Shown: positions 26,224 to 34,739 of the stretch, piece by piece
How the letters are laid out: each line of letters starts with the position of its first letter
Numbering within the stretch: position 1 is the stretch's first letter
Origin: an uncultured Pseudomonadota bacterium
GTDB taxonomy: Bacteria; Myxococcota_A; UBA796; SXON01
Direction of reading: 5' to 3'
DNA length: 46,089 nucleotides
Assembly (NCBI GenBank): GCA_903875225.1
Contig: CAIQVJ010000087.1
Span: 1 to 46,089 of the forward strand
The notes under the pieces: model-generated
The model's input: only the letters and a program-made list of their open reading frames with translations
What the model was told of the DNA's origin: nothing
The model's database searches: none
Position numbers and translations under genes: made by a program

Positions 26224-27708
26224 ATGCTGCTCCTCCTCGCCGCCCTCTCGACCCCCGCGCACGCCGCATCCTACTACTTTCTCGACTCCGGCACGCGCGC
26301 GATCGCGCGGGGCGGCGCGTTTGTCGTAGGTGCAGACGACCTCTCGGCCCAGTACTACAACCCCGCGGCGCTGGTGAACCTCGACAGGCCCATGTTCAAC
26401 CTCAACGGGTGGGGCGTCGGACAGTACGTGCGTTTCGACCGCACCGATGCTGGGCCCGACAACGAGTTCGGCACCGGCGACGACGTGGACTACGACCCCG
26501 TCAAGAACTCGGCGACCCCGCAACTGGAGCCGTCCTTTGGGTTCGCGACGACGCTTGGCGGCCTCTCGCCCGTGCTCAAGGACACCCACGTCGCGATCGG
26601 CCTGTATGTCCCGACCTCTCCAAACATGGCGTACGACCCTGAGGGTGCCCAGCGCTACTCCCTGGTCGACAGCCTCGTCTGGCAGGTCTACGCAGGGCCA
26701 TCGGTCGCGCAGCGCATCCTCCCCTGGCTCTCCATCGGCGCGGGGCTGGAGTACACCTTCCTGCGCGTCGACGAGCGCCTCATCGTCTCCGCGCCGCTCA
26801 CCGGCACGAGCGAGGATCCCAAGGACGACGTCTCCCTCGACCTGAACTCCTGGGACCCCGCAAAGTTCAGTTGGAACGCTGGCTTCGTCGTCCAGCCCAC
26901 GAAGTGGCTCGACATCGGTGGCTCCGTGCAGCCGGCGATCCACTACGTCGCGCCGGGCACCCTCGACATCGCGTTCAGCAAGGACTCGCCCTACGATGGC
27001 TTCCTCGTGGACGACAACCCCGCCGATGACGCGACCGAAGGACACAGCTACCGCGACGACGAGGTGAACCTGTACGTCACCACGCCATGGATCGTACGCG
27101 CCGGCGTGCAGGTGCATCCCACGAAGAAGATGCGCATCGAATTGGACGGCACCTGGACCAAGTGGTCGGACTCGAAGGAGCTGCGCATCCAACTCTGCAC
27201 CAAGACGGACTGCTCCGATGGCGGCGTGGTGCTGACCCACAACCCGAGCACCGAGATCATCCTCCCCGACGACATCCAGATCAAGGACGACATCTCGATC
27301 GTCACCGGGTTCCAGGACGCCTACTCGGCCCGACTCGGCGCAGACTACGACGTGACGGACTGGCTGCGACTCTCGGCGGGCGCGCACTATGAGACCAGCG
27401 CGGTTCCGACCACGCGGCAGGGCGTAGCTGTCGTCGACGGGAACAAGTGGGGGGTCGCGGCCGGCGGCACGATACGGGCTGGAAAACACCTCGCCTTCGA
27501 TGTCGCGTTCGCCGAGCAATTCCTCGCCAACAGGCAGATCACCGACTCCACGCTCAAACAAATCCAGCTGCAGACCGACCTCACCGACCCCACCCAGACC
27601 AAGGTCGGGGACGGAACGACCGTCGGCAACGGGCAGTTCACCAGTCGCCTCACGTTCGTGGGCGTCGGCGCCACGGTCTACCTCGGGCAGCCAAAAGCGG
27701 GCGGATAA
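26224..27708 (+). CDS. OmpP1/FadL-family outer-membrane transporter
   Basis: The product has 494 residues and is a likely outer-membrane channel for hydrophobic substrates such as long-chain fatty acids. After the signal peptide (MLLLLAALSTPAHA) comes the family's N-terminal hatch signature, SGTRAIARGGAFVVGADD then LSAQYYNPAAL. Amphipathic strands continue to the end. The signal has no basic residue, and a TAG four codons upstream rules out a longer N-terminus. It stops 9 bases before the ABC permease gene, and the two could be co-transcribed. Confidence 0.92.
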   Translation: MLLLLAALSTPAHAASYYFLDSGTRAIARGGAFVVGADDLSAQYYNPAALVNLDRPMFNLNGWGVGQYVRFDRTDAGPDNEFGTGDDVDYDPVKNSATPQLEPSFGFATTLGGLSPVLKDTHVAIGLYVPTSPNMAYDPEGAQRYSLVDSLVWQVYAGPSVAQRILPWLSIGAGLEYTFLRVDERLIVSAPLTGTSEDPKDDVSLDLNSWDPAKFSWNAGFVVQPTKWLDIGGSVQPAIHYVAPGTLDIAFSKDSPYDGFLVDDNPADDATEGHSYRDDEVNLYVTTPWIVRAGVQVHPTKKMRIELDGTWTKWSDSKELRIQLCTKTDCSDGGVVLTHNPSTEIILPDDIQIKDDISIVTGFQDAYSARLGADYDVTDWLRLSAGAHYETSAVPTTRQGVAVVDGNKWGVAAGGTIRAGKHLAFDVAFAEQFLANRQITDSTLKQIQLQTDLTDPTQTKVGDGTTVGNGQFTSRLTFVGVGATVYLGQPKAGG

Positions 27709-27717
27709 CGACGGACA

Positions 27718-28551
27718 ATGGAGACCGACCCGGCCGCGAGCGCCCCCTACCCGAGCGCGCTGGGGGAATTGGCTGCGCTGTGGCGCGCCCGCACCCTGCT
27801 CGGCGCGTTCAGCCGCCAGGAGATCAGCGCCCGTTACGTCGGTTCCTCGCTCGGGCTGTTCTGGACCATCATCATCCCGCTGCTGGAGCTGCTCACCTAC
27901 ACCTTCGTGTTCCACACGCTGCTGTCCGTGAACTTCCATCCCACCGGCACCACACGCCACTACGTCCTGTTCCTGTTCTGCGGCATCATGGCCTGGGCCG
28001 GGTTCGCAGATGGGATCACGCGCTGCACGACCTGCATCACCGACCACGCCCACCTGGTCCGCAAGCTCAATTTTCCGGCGATCGTGCTGCCGGCCCACCT
28101 GGTCCTGTCCACGCTCGTGAACCAGGGGTTCCGTCTCGTCATCCTGCTGCTCGGGATGCTGCTGATCGGGGATGGCTGGTCGTGGCACGTCCTGCTCGCC
28201 CTGCCGTTCTTCGTGATCCAGGCGGCGCTCACCCTCGGCGTGGGGATGTTCCTCGCGACGCTGAACGTCTACTTTCGCGACATGGGCCACTGGGTCAACG
28301 CCGCGCTCATGTTCGGCATGTTCGTCACGCCCGTGTTCTACCCGGCGAGCGCCTACCCCCGGCAGTTCATCCTGCTCCTTGCACCCAACCCCATGGCGCA
28401 GCTCATCGGGATCTACCAGTCCTTCCTGCTCAACCAGGCGTTTCCGCCGGTCACCTCGATGATGTATGCCACCATCGTCTCCGGGGTCGCGCTCATGGTG
28501 GGCGCCAGCGTGTTCGCGCACAACCGCAAGGAATTCCCCGATCTCGTGTGA
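27718..28551 (+). CDS. ABC-2 type exporter permease (polysaccharide/O-antigen Wzm-like)
   Basis: The product is an inner-membrane permease of 277 residues with six hydrophobic segments. The N-terminal stretch RQEISARYVGSSLGLFWTII is the amphipathic entry of the TagG/KpsM/Wzm family, and LNVYFRDMGHWV is its conserved cytoplasmic loop. It would export glycan chains together with an ATPase (Wzt-like), but no ATPase gene adjoins: upstream is the FadL-type gene and downstream lies the opposite strand. GATAAC at 27704-27709, overlapping the upstream stop, lies 8 bases before the ATG. Confidence 0.9.
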   Translation: METDPAASAPYPSALGELAALWRARTLLGAFSRQEISARYVGSSLGLFWTIIIPLLELLTYTFVFHTLLSVNFHPTGTTRHYVLFLFCGIMAWAGFADGITRCTTCITDHAHLVRKLNFPAIVLPAHLVLSTLVNQGFRLVILLLGMLLIGDGWSWHVLLALPFFVIQAALTLGVGMFLATLNVYFRDMGHWVNAALMFGMFVTPVFYPASAYPRQFILLLAPNPMAQLIGIYQSFLLNQAFPPVTSMMYATIVSGVALMVGASVFAHNRKEFPDLV

Positions 28552-28575
28552 GCCGGCGGGCGCGGGCGAGCCGTC

Positions 28576-29667
28576 CTACTCCCGGCCCCGGACGATGGGC
28601 CTCGGCTCACCCTCGGGAAACTCCATGAGGTCCAGCACCGCGAACGCGCGCGCCGGGATGGTCGGCTCCAACGCAGCCCCCACCACGATGTGCGTGCACG
28701 CCGCACACAGGAGGTTCAACCGGTGGCCAGGGCTGTCGTACAGCCGCTCCCAGGCCTCCTCCGCGGTGTCAGCCGCCACGACGTCCTCGTGGTACCTGGC
28801 CCGCGGGTAGTAGTCGTGCTCCGCCATCGCGGGCACTCCCGGGCACCGCGCGCTCCGGTGCCCGACTTCGCCGATGGAGGCGAGGCACGTGGCCTGCGCC
28901 CGTGTCAGCTCCTCGAAGGTCGCGAAGGGGCGGAGTGGCTGCAGACCGACCCCGGTCCGGAGCGCGTTGACATGGGCCGCCAGCTCCGCCGCCTCCTGCA
29001 CGGGCTCCGAGCCCGGAGCGGCACCGGGCAGCGGCACCGCCGCCGGTACCGGCACATCGACGTAGAGGGAGAACAGGAAGGCCACGGTGTCGCCCTCCAC
29101 CACCTCCACGCGGTACTCCCCGGGGATGTGAAAGACGTCCACCCAGCGCGCCTGCCCGTCTGCGAGGCTCAGCTCCTGGGCCCGACCGTCGGGCGAACCG
29201 ATGAACAGGCGGGGATCGGCCAGCCCGTCGACCCGGAGGGGGAGCCCCCGATCCAGCACGACGTCGCGGGGCATGGGGTCGATCGACCCCACCTGCGGCG
29301 CCCACCCCACCACCCAGGTGTACCCGCCGGCGCCAGTCGGCCGCGACGCCCACCCGATGTCCACGGGGATCCCGCTGGGGATCGCGTCCAGAAGGCTCCG
29401 GGGAATCTCCGCGTCGGCGCCGCGCGCGTGCAGGAAGTGCGCATCCCGCGGGTAGCCCGCCCGCCCGAGCGCCAGCCGAGCTGCTTCGGGCACCAGTCGG
29501 GCATCCTCCCGCGTCGAGTCGGCCACAAGCTCCTCCGCAGCCGCCCGCAACCCCGAGTCGACGTGCAGGTTCGCCGCGAGACCCGGCAGGTCCTCGGGCC
29601 GCAGGCGCAGTTCGACCGGGCGCGCCTCCGGCACCTGCCCCGAATGCACACACGCCAGCAGGGCCAT
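28576..29667 (-). CDS. CAP/SCP-domain lipoprotein
   Basis: The product has about 363 residues. The C-terminal part (about 225-355) is a bacterial CAP domain: HVNALRTGVGLQPL, FEELTRAQATCLAS, EEAWERLYDSPGHRLNLL. Before it is a beta-rich region of unknown kind. The N-terminus is uncertain. ATG 29667 gives MALLAC; GTG 29673 overlaps the upstream stop as GTGA and gives MIMALLAC; TTG 29697 gives a longer hydrophobic lead. All end at the same candidate lipid-attachment Cys. It is the last gene of the minus-strand run from 34357. CAP proteins are usually secreted; the activity is unknown. Confidence 0.8.
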   Translation of the reverse strand: MALLACVHSGQVPEARPVELRLRPEDLPGLAANLHVDSGLRAAAEELVADSTREDARLVPEAARLALGRAGYPRDAHFLHARGADAEIPRSLLDAIPSGIPVDIGWASRPTGAGGYTWVVGWAPQVGSIDPMPRDVVLDRGLPLRVDGLADPRLFIGSPDGRAQELSLADGQARWVDVFHIPGEYRVEVVEGDTVAFLFSLYVDVPVPAAVPLPGAAPGSEPVQEAAELAAHVNALRTGVGLQPLRPFATFEELTRAQATCLASIGEVGHRSARCPGVPAMAEHDYYPRARYHEDVVAADTAEEAWERLYDSPGHRLNLLCAACTHIVVGAALEPTIPARAFAVLDLMEFPEGEPRPIVRGRE

Positions 29668-29669
29668 GA

Positions 29670-30479
29670 TCACCGCCGGTCCACCCAATCCTTCCAACGA
29701 CGGGTGAGCACCGGGTCGTCCGGCGGGTCCTCCACGAGCCTTCGCCGGATCTCTGCCGCCGACCGTCGCTCCACCTCCACCAGATCCACCGCCAGACCGG
29801 AATAGCGACGGTATCCCGTGATGAACGCGCCTCTCGCCCGTGGATTTGTCGTGAACACGCTCACCTGCATCTCTACGAAATCAGCCTCGGGTGGTCCCCA
29901 GCGCGCACAGGTCCAGTCCACAACGCCCATCACCGCGTACCGCGTGGCCAGCGCAGGCCGGATGAGCACGTTCCCGAGGTGGAAGTCCAGGTGCAGCAGG
30001 CGCGCGTTCGTCGGATCCGCGCCCGCGAGATCCGGGAGCGCCGCTGCGTCGGCGGGGTTGCCCGGTCGCCGGCGCGTGTGCAGGGCTGCGAGCGTGCGCC
30101 CCATCTGCAGGCACACCGCGTTGAGGCCCTCCTCGTCGAGGCGCCCGGCCTCGTACGCGATCTCGGCCGTGGTCCCCGGGATCACCGCCATGGTGCTGCA
30201 CAGCGGCGTCGTCTCATGGATCTGGTAGTCGCTCGGCACCTCCACGTCCCGGGCCAACTGGATCGCCCTGCCCTCGGCGCGGAGTCGGGCATCCGGGGGC
30301 CGGGAGGCGTCGTAGGGATCGGGAAGGCAGTCCGCCCGCGCGAACTTCAGCAGCCGGGGCTCACCACCGAGCACCACGTGAAAGAGGTGATGCTCGCGAC
30401 CGTCCCGCGCCTGCACGAGCGGGGCCTCGGGGGCCCCCAACTGCTTGCACAGGCTTCTCGCGATCTGCTCGGGGGTCAC
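29670..30479 (-). CDS. Aminoglycoside phosphotransferase/choline-kinase family protein
   Basis: This is a predicted small-molecule kinase of 269 residues. The Brenner motif HLDFHLGN lies at 163-170 (D165 catalytic, N170), the metal Asp is in GVVDWT (D188), and K45 in LLKFARAD is the likely ATP-binding lysine. The substrate cannot be read; many family members phosphorylate metabolites rather than antibiotics. It starts with GTG 30479, and GATACG (30488-30493, minus) lies 8 bases upstream. It follows the barrel gene by 12 bases and overlaps the CAP gene if that starts at 29673, so it is embedded in the envelope operon. Confidence 0.88.
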   Translation of the reverse strand: MTPEQIARSLCKQLGAPEAPLVQARDGREHHLFHVVLGGEPRLLKFARADCLPDPYDASRPPDARLRAEGRAIQLARDVEVPSDYQIHETTPLCSTMAVIPGTTAEIAYEAGRLDEEGLNAVCLQMGRTLAALHTRRRPGNPADAAALPDLAGADPTNARLLHLDFHLGNVLIRPALATRYAVMGVVDWTCARWGPPEADFVEMQVSVFTTNPRARGAFITGYRRYSGLAVDLVEVERRSAAEIRRRLVEDPPDDPVLTRRWKDWVDRR

Positions 30480-30487
30480 CCGACTGA

Positions 30488-30493
30488 CGTATC
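30488..30493 (-). promoter_or_regulatory. Possible internal -10 element
   Basis: GATACG on the minus strand ends 8 bases before GTG 30479, overlapping the upstream stop. It could give the kinase/CAP pair its own near-leaderless transcript. Confidence 0.3.
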
Positions 30494-31256
30494 AGAACGA
30501 GACGCCTGACGCGAACCGGAACGTGACGCCGGACTGCTGGAGCGAGCCGAGGTTCCCCAACGCGATCGGCGAGAGCAGGCTGTACCCGAGCTCGAGGCTC
30601 GGCACGATGTGCACCTGGTGCCTCACGTGGATGGGAAACGCGACCCCGCCCGCGAGATATCCGCCGCCGTTGAACCCCGCGCGGGAGAGCTGCGTCAGGT
30701 TCGTGGGATCCTCCGTGTCCTCGTCGAGACGGGCCACGCTCAACGCGCCCACTGCCGCCAGCTTTGCGAAGGGGTGGAACCAGTGCGTGATCGGGGCCTC
30801 GGCGCGAACCCCCAGGTCCAGGCGCTCGGTGAGCAGCGTGGTGGACAACGAAGGTACGACGTCGAAATAGTCGCCTCCCGACTCCTCGGCGGCGTAGTCG
30901 TAGAAGCCACGGGACCCGCCATCGTAGGAGTGCGTGAGCGCGAGGTCGACGCCGATCGCCGGGGTCACCTGGTAGCGAGCGCCGATGCCGATCGTTCGCC
31001 GGCTCGGATCAGGCGTGAAGCTCGACTCGGGGCCGACCTGGATGCCGAGGGCGAGCTCCAGGCCAAACCGGGGGTCGGTGGGTGGGTCGAGCGTGACCAT
31101 CGCGGCGACGGCAGCACCCTCGGGCGCCACGGGCGGCGCGGCCTGCGGTGCGACGGCCGGCGGCGCGACGGTCTCGGGCGCCGCTACGGGCGGAGCAGGC
31201 GCGGGGTCGTCCGCGAGCGCGAAAGAGACAAGGGCGAGGAGGGAAAAGCTGATCAT
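30492..31256 (-). CDS. Outer-membrane beta-barrel protein
   Basis: The product has 254 residues. The signal peptide MISFSLLALVSFALA is followed by a Pro/Ala/Val-rich periplasmic linker (about 16-50) and a barrel-like region with strands such as LELALGIQVG, RTIGIGARYQV and YLAGGVAFPI. It ends in Phe (FRFASGVSF), the classical outer-membrane assembly signal. Its start overlaps the stop of the upstream beta-propeller lipoprotein by 4 bases, implying joint production. The Pro-rich segment could reach toward the cell wall or a lipoprotein partner; that is inference. Confidence 0.85.
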   Translation of the reverse strand: MISFSLLALVSFALADDPAPAPPVAAPETVAPPAVAPQAAPPVAPEGAAVAAMVTLDPPTDPRFGLELALGIQVGPESSFTPDPSRRTIGIGARYQVTPAIGVDLALTHSYDGGSRGFYDYAAEESGGDYFDVVPSLSTTLLTERLDLGVRAEAPITHWFHPFAKLAAVGALSVARLDEDTEDPTNLTQLSRAGFNGGGYLAGGVAFPIHVRHQVHIVPSLELGYSLLSPIALGNLGSLQQSGVTFRFASGVSF

Positions 31257-32788
31257 TTGGTCACCTCGACGCGGGGAAGCACCCGCTCACCATACATACC
31301 CAGGGTCGCAAAATTCGCGGCGCTCACGACCTCGCCGGTGGCGACGTCGTAGAAGCTCAACAACCCAAGTGCGGACTCGTGGCTCACGACGAACGGACCA
31401 TCCGGGATCGCGGTGATCCCGACGGGCGGCGCCGCGAGCTTGAGGCTGGAGGACGATCCGGTCGCGAGGTCCACCTGCACGAGCTCGTCGAGCCCGTCCA
31501 GCAGCACGAACGCCGTGTTCACGCCCCCCTCGGAGACCAGCTGCACGCCCACCGGGGCGGACTGGAGCGCCAGGGCGGCGGGCGTGCTGTCCGTCGTGAG
31601 GTCGAAGATGGAGAGCCCATAGTAGGCGTCATAGAACCCACTCACGCCATCGCTGTACGTGGACTCGGGGCGGGTCGTCGCCACAGCGAGCGCCCCATCC
31701 TCCGTCACGTACATGTCCTCCACCGGGTTCTCGGCCCGGTACTTGTCCACCGACCCGGCTGCCAGGTTGAACCGGTAGACGTCGTGGTAGGAGCTGCCCG
31801 GGTTGTACAGCAGGTGCTGGTCGCCTGTCGCGAGGATCGCAGAGGCCGGCTCGTCCAGGTCGAACCCCGTGGTCTCGAAGTAGGAGTGCTCGAGCACGTC
31901 CACCTGGGCCCGGTTGCTGTACACGATGATCGTGCGGTCGTTCACGGTGTCGACCTGCAGGTCGCTGGGCGTCCCGTTCAACTCGACGATGTCGATGCTC
32001 TCGGCCTCCAGGTCCAGCACGTACAGGTCCGGGCTGCCGGCGATGGTCACGAGCGCATAGCCGCCGTCCGGGGTGAGGACCACGTCCGTGGGCTCCACCT
32101 GGCTGCTGGAGTCCAGCGTGAGCGGGTAGGTCACCACCAACGTCCAGGAGGAGAGGTCGACGACTGCCACCTGGGAGCGGGACAACACGACGGCACGGCT
32201 GCCGTCGGCAGTGAACAGCACGTTCTCCGGTGCAAATCCGACGGCAACCCGGTGGACCTCCGTGGTGGCCATGTCCACGAACACGGCCTCGGTGAGGTTG
32301 AGCACCCCGGTCACGTCGATCACGTCGCCCTGGGAGAAGTCCAGATACGCCACCGCCAACGAGGCATCCGAGTTGAACGCCATGGCGTTGAACTGGTAGG
32401 GCACGTCTGGCGTCACGCCGACGACAGCGCCGTCCTGGACGAGCTCCAGATCGTGGCCGTAGGTGAGGTCGTCATCCGGGCAGTCGCTCACGTACTTGAT
32501 GTGCTTCCGCGTGCTGTCGCAGATCGGCCAGCTTGCGTGGACGAGCACCTGACCGCCGCCAGGAACCAGCGTGAGGGAGTCCGGCGAGGCCCCGTTCAGG
32601 TCCACCTCCGCCCAGTCTCCGTCCTGGGTGACCCGTACGAGCTTGCCTGCGGCGGGCAAGCGCACGTACACGCCGTCCTTCGCCGCGAGCACCGCGGGGT
32701 CCCAGGAGATGTCGGACTCGGTGCCGCCATGGTCGGGTACGCACCCTGCAAGGCCTGCCAACATGGGCAGGAGAATGATCGCTTTCAT
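31253..32788 (-). CDS. Beta-propeller (YVTN/WD-like) lipoprotein B
   Basis: The product has 511 residues with a lipoprotein signal (MKAIILLPMLAGLAGC). The mature part is built of propeller-like units, for example NVLFTADGSRAVVLSRSQVAVVDLS and VVLTPDGGYALVTIAGSPDLYVLDL. It is clearly paralogous to the next upstream product: both carry FNAM followed by a D-rich strand, a VxFVDM/VSFVNL block and VGFxPxxLxxxADG at matching places. GAGGA lies about 7 bases before the ATG. It is the second gene of the operon and overlaps the barrel gene. Molecular function is unknown; surface or periplasmic binding is likely. Confidence 0.85.
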   Translation of the reverse strand: MKAIILLPMLAGLAGCVPDHGGTESDISWDPAVLAAKDGVYVRLPAAGKLVRVTQDGDWAEVDLNGASPDSLTLVPGGGQVLVHASWPICDSTRKHIKYVSDCPDDDLTYGHDLELVQDGAVVGVTPDVPYQFNAMAFNSDASLAVAYLDFSQGDVIDVTGVLNLTEAVFVDMATTEVHRVAVGFAPENVLFTADGSRAVVLSRSQVAVVDLSSWTLVVTYPLTLDSSSQVEPTDVVLTPDGGYALVTIAGSPDLYVLDLEAESIDIVELNGTPSDLQVDTVNDRTIIVYSNRAQVDVLEHSYFETTGFDLDEPASAILATGDQHLLYNPGSSYHDVYRFNLAAGSVDKYRAENPVEDMYVTEDGALAVATTRPESTYSDGVSGFYDAYYGLSIFDLTTDSTPAALALQSAPVGVQLVSEGGVNTAFVLLDGLDELVQVDLATGSSSSLKLAAPPVGITAIPDGPFVVSHESALGLLSFYDVATGEVVSAANFATLGMYGERVLPRVEVTK

Positions 32789-32791
32789 GGT

Positions 32792-34357
32792 CTATTCCTC
32801 GTGGTCGATTTGACTGTTGAGTTCGAATCCGGTGACGGTGTCGAGCGTGCCAACGTCCGCGGTGTAGAAGCTGATGCGGCCCAGATCGTGTACCTGGCTC
32901 GCGAACGCGATGTCCGTCTCCGGCAGCGTGCCGACGAACACGGGTGCGCTCTTGAGCGAGATCTCTTCGGGTAGCATCGTCTGGAAGTCCAGGACCTCCA
33001 GGAAGTTGTATCCTTCCAGCAGATAGAAGCCGTAGTTTCCATCCGTCGTGGTGGAATATCCGCTGGGCTCGGCCGGGAGGAGGATCGGGTTCTGGCGGTA
33101 GTCGTCCAGGTCCACCAACGTGAGCGCCCACTCCCCGTAGAACGGTGAGGAGGGGTCTGCATCCGCCGCATCGTCGTCGGTGTGGAAGACCAGCAGGGAG
33201 CCACCGGTGGGCGAGACGGCCATGGACTTGACCGGCTTCACCAGCGAGTGCTCCGACATCACGTCCGTGGCGGTGTTCCAGGTGGCGAACTGGGAGACCA
33301 GCGTCGCGCTGGTGTACAGCACGGCCTGCGCGCCGTCACCCGCGTACAGCACCGACCCATAGTTGGTTCCCGACGGGGTGGAGACGACCCGCGGGGTGGC
33401 GAACGGATCCACGGCGTCGAACAACCACAGCTGGTGGTCGCCACGCGCCATGACGGCGACCTGCGTGCCATCGGGCGAGAGGTCCAGGTCCGTCGGGTTG
33501 TTCCCGACGGGCACGTGGTCCGCCGTGAGGCCGTGCAGATCGACGACCACGATGTCACTCGTCCCGAACTGCCGCACGAACGCCCAGTTCGAGTCCGGCG
33601 AGAGCTCCACCTCCTCCGCGGCGGGAGCATTGAGCTCGTCGTCCGCGATCGGGACCAACTGCGGCGTGAGCGGGTCGACCGTGAGGTCGACGATCGCGAG
33701 GGAGGCATCGGAGATCACGACCGCGAGCTTGCCGTCCGCGCTCCAACGCAGGCTGCGCGGGTTGAACCCGACGACCATCGGCGTGTGCACGCCCGTCTCG
33801 AGGTTCACGAAGCTGACCTCGTTGAACGTCTGGATGCCGCCGGAGGAGGAGGCGCTGTCGGCGTCCGGGTCATACCAGCATGCCGTCCAGTTGCCGTCGG
33901 TCGACAGCGACATCGCGTTGAAGTTCTCGCGGATGGCCACCGTGCGGACGTCGAAGGTCTCGGCGTCGATGATGCTGATGTCGTCGCTGCCCTCGTTCAG
34001 GGTGACCGCGCGGCGGTAGTCCCCGGTGGTCTGCACCTGGGTCGGCTGCTCCCCCACGTCGCGGGTCTCGACGGAGAGCTCAGGCACCTTGATCCGGGTG
34101 ATGGTGTTCCGGTCGGGGTTCGCGACGAAGACGTACGACTGGGTCGCCGCGGGAGGCAGCTTGAAGTACGGATCCTCGTTCTCCGAGCCGCCGGTGTCGG
34201 CGTCCGCGTCCGAGTCGGAGTCGGCGTCGGAGTCGGCATCGGCGTCACCGTTCCAGCCGGTGTCGCTCGCATCCTTGGACATGAGGCCGTTGTCCGCCGA
34301 ACACGACGCATACAGCGGCAGGAGGAGAAAGATTGGGACACAAGTTCGGCGGGTCAT
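32792..34357 (-). CDS. Beta-propeller (YVTN-type) lipoprotein A
   Basis: The product has 521 residues. The signal MTRRTCVPIFLLLPLYASC ends at a plausible lipobox Cys19. An extended Asp/Ala/Ser linker (DADADSDADSDSDADADTG) would hold the domain off the membrane. The first blade, SYVFVANPDRNTITRIKVPEL, is a classic YVTN-family repeat, and further blades follow to the end. CTGGAG precedes the ATG, and CATAGT (34390-34395, minus) may be the promoter -10 box. It is first in a run with its paralogue 3 bases downstream, then a barrel, a kinase and a CAP lipoprotein. Confidence 0.87.
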   Translation of the reverse strand: MTRRTCVPIFLLLPLYASCSADNGLMSKDASDTGWNGDADADSDADSDSDADADTGGSENEDPYFKLPPAATQSYVFVANPDRNTITRIKVPELSVETRDVGEQPTQVQTTGDYRRAVTLNEGSDDISIIDAETFDVRTVAIRENFNAMSLSTDGNWTACWYDPDADSASSSGGIQTFNEVSFVNLETGVHTPMVVGFNPRSLRWSADGKLAVVISDASLAIVDLTVDPLTPQLVPIADDELNAPAAEEVELSPDSNWAFVRQFGTSDIVVVDLHGLTADHVPVGNNPTDLDLSPDGTQVAVMARGDHQLWLFDAVDPFATPRVVSTPSGTNYGSVLYAGDGAQAVLYTSATLVSQFATWNTATDVMSEHSLVKPVKSMAVSPTGGSLLVFHTDDDAADADPSSPFYGEWALTLVDLDDYRQNPILLPAEPSGYSTTTDGNYGFYLLEGYNFLEVLDFQTMLPEEISLKSAPVFVGTLPETDIAFASQVHDLGRISFYTADVGTLDTVTGFELNSQIDHEE

Positions 34358-34523
34358 GCAGACTCCAGAGAGAAGGGTGTTGCCCAGTAACTATGCACGG
34401 CGCGTGCCAGTGGTGACGAATCGCGACAAAATCGGCCTCACATCGATGTCCACCCGAATGCCCGGGATGCCCGCATCGGAGAGGCACGACGCCAGTGTCG
34501 CACCGGGTGTTTCGCGCGCCGGC

Positions 34524-34739
34524 TCATGGGTCCTCGGGCGGTCTGCCTCCGGGGCTCCCCGGGGCGGGCGGACGCCATCCATAGGCGTCGTTCTCGACAC
34601 GCGTCTTCTGGAAGATCACGAAGAACATCCGGTCTTCGAGCCCCTTCCGGACACGTCCGGGCAGCGCCCGCCACACCCCCCGGCCTACGCGCACCACGAG
34701 GTCCGCGGCACGCAACGCACCAGCCGAAGGCTCAGCCAT
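34524..34739 (-). CDS. Small basic protein overlapping the sulfotransferase-like gene
   Basis: The product has 71 residues: a helical, Arg-rich N-half (VVRVGRGVWRALPGRVRKGL), the segment MFFVIFQKTRVENDAYGW, and a Pro/Gly-rich tail. The ATG lies inside the stop region of the upstream gene (8-base overlap), so translation would be coupled. There is no signal peptide and no recognised family. I call it real because of the coupled start and a protein-like rather than shadow-like composition, but the support is moderate. The 166 bases from 34358 to 34523 hold no gene, only the leader of lipoprotein A. Confidence 0.5.
   Translation of the reverse strand: MAEPSAGALRAADLVVRVGRGVWRALPGRVRKGLEDRMFFVIFQKTRVENDAYGWRPPAPGSPGGRPPEDP

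Noticed and set aside
26116..28521. An 801-codon minus-strand frame across nadB, the FadL-type gene and the ABC permease
   Set aside because: It is a high-GC antisense shadow; all three plus-strand genes are clear family members.
29670..30479. Antibiotic resistance kinase
   Set aside because: The APH fold is clear, but the operon context is envelope lipoproteins and nothing indicates an antibiotic substrate.
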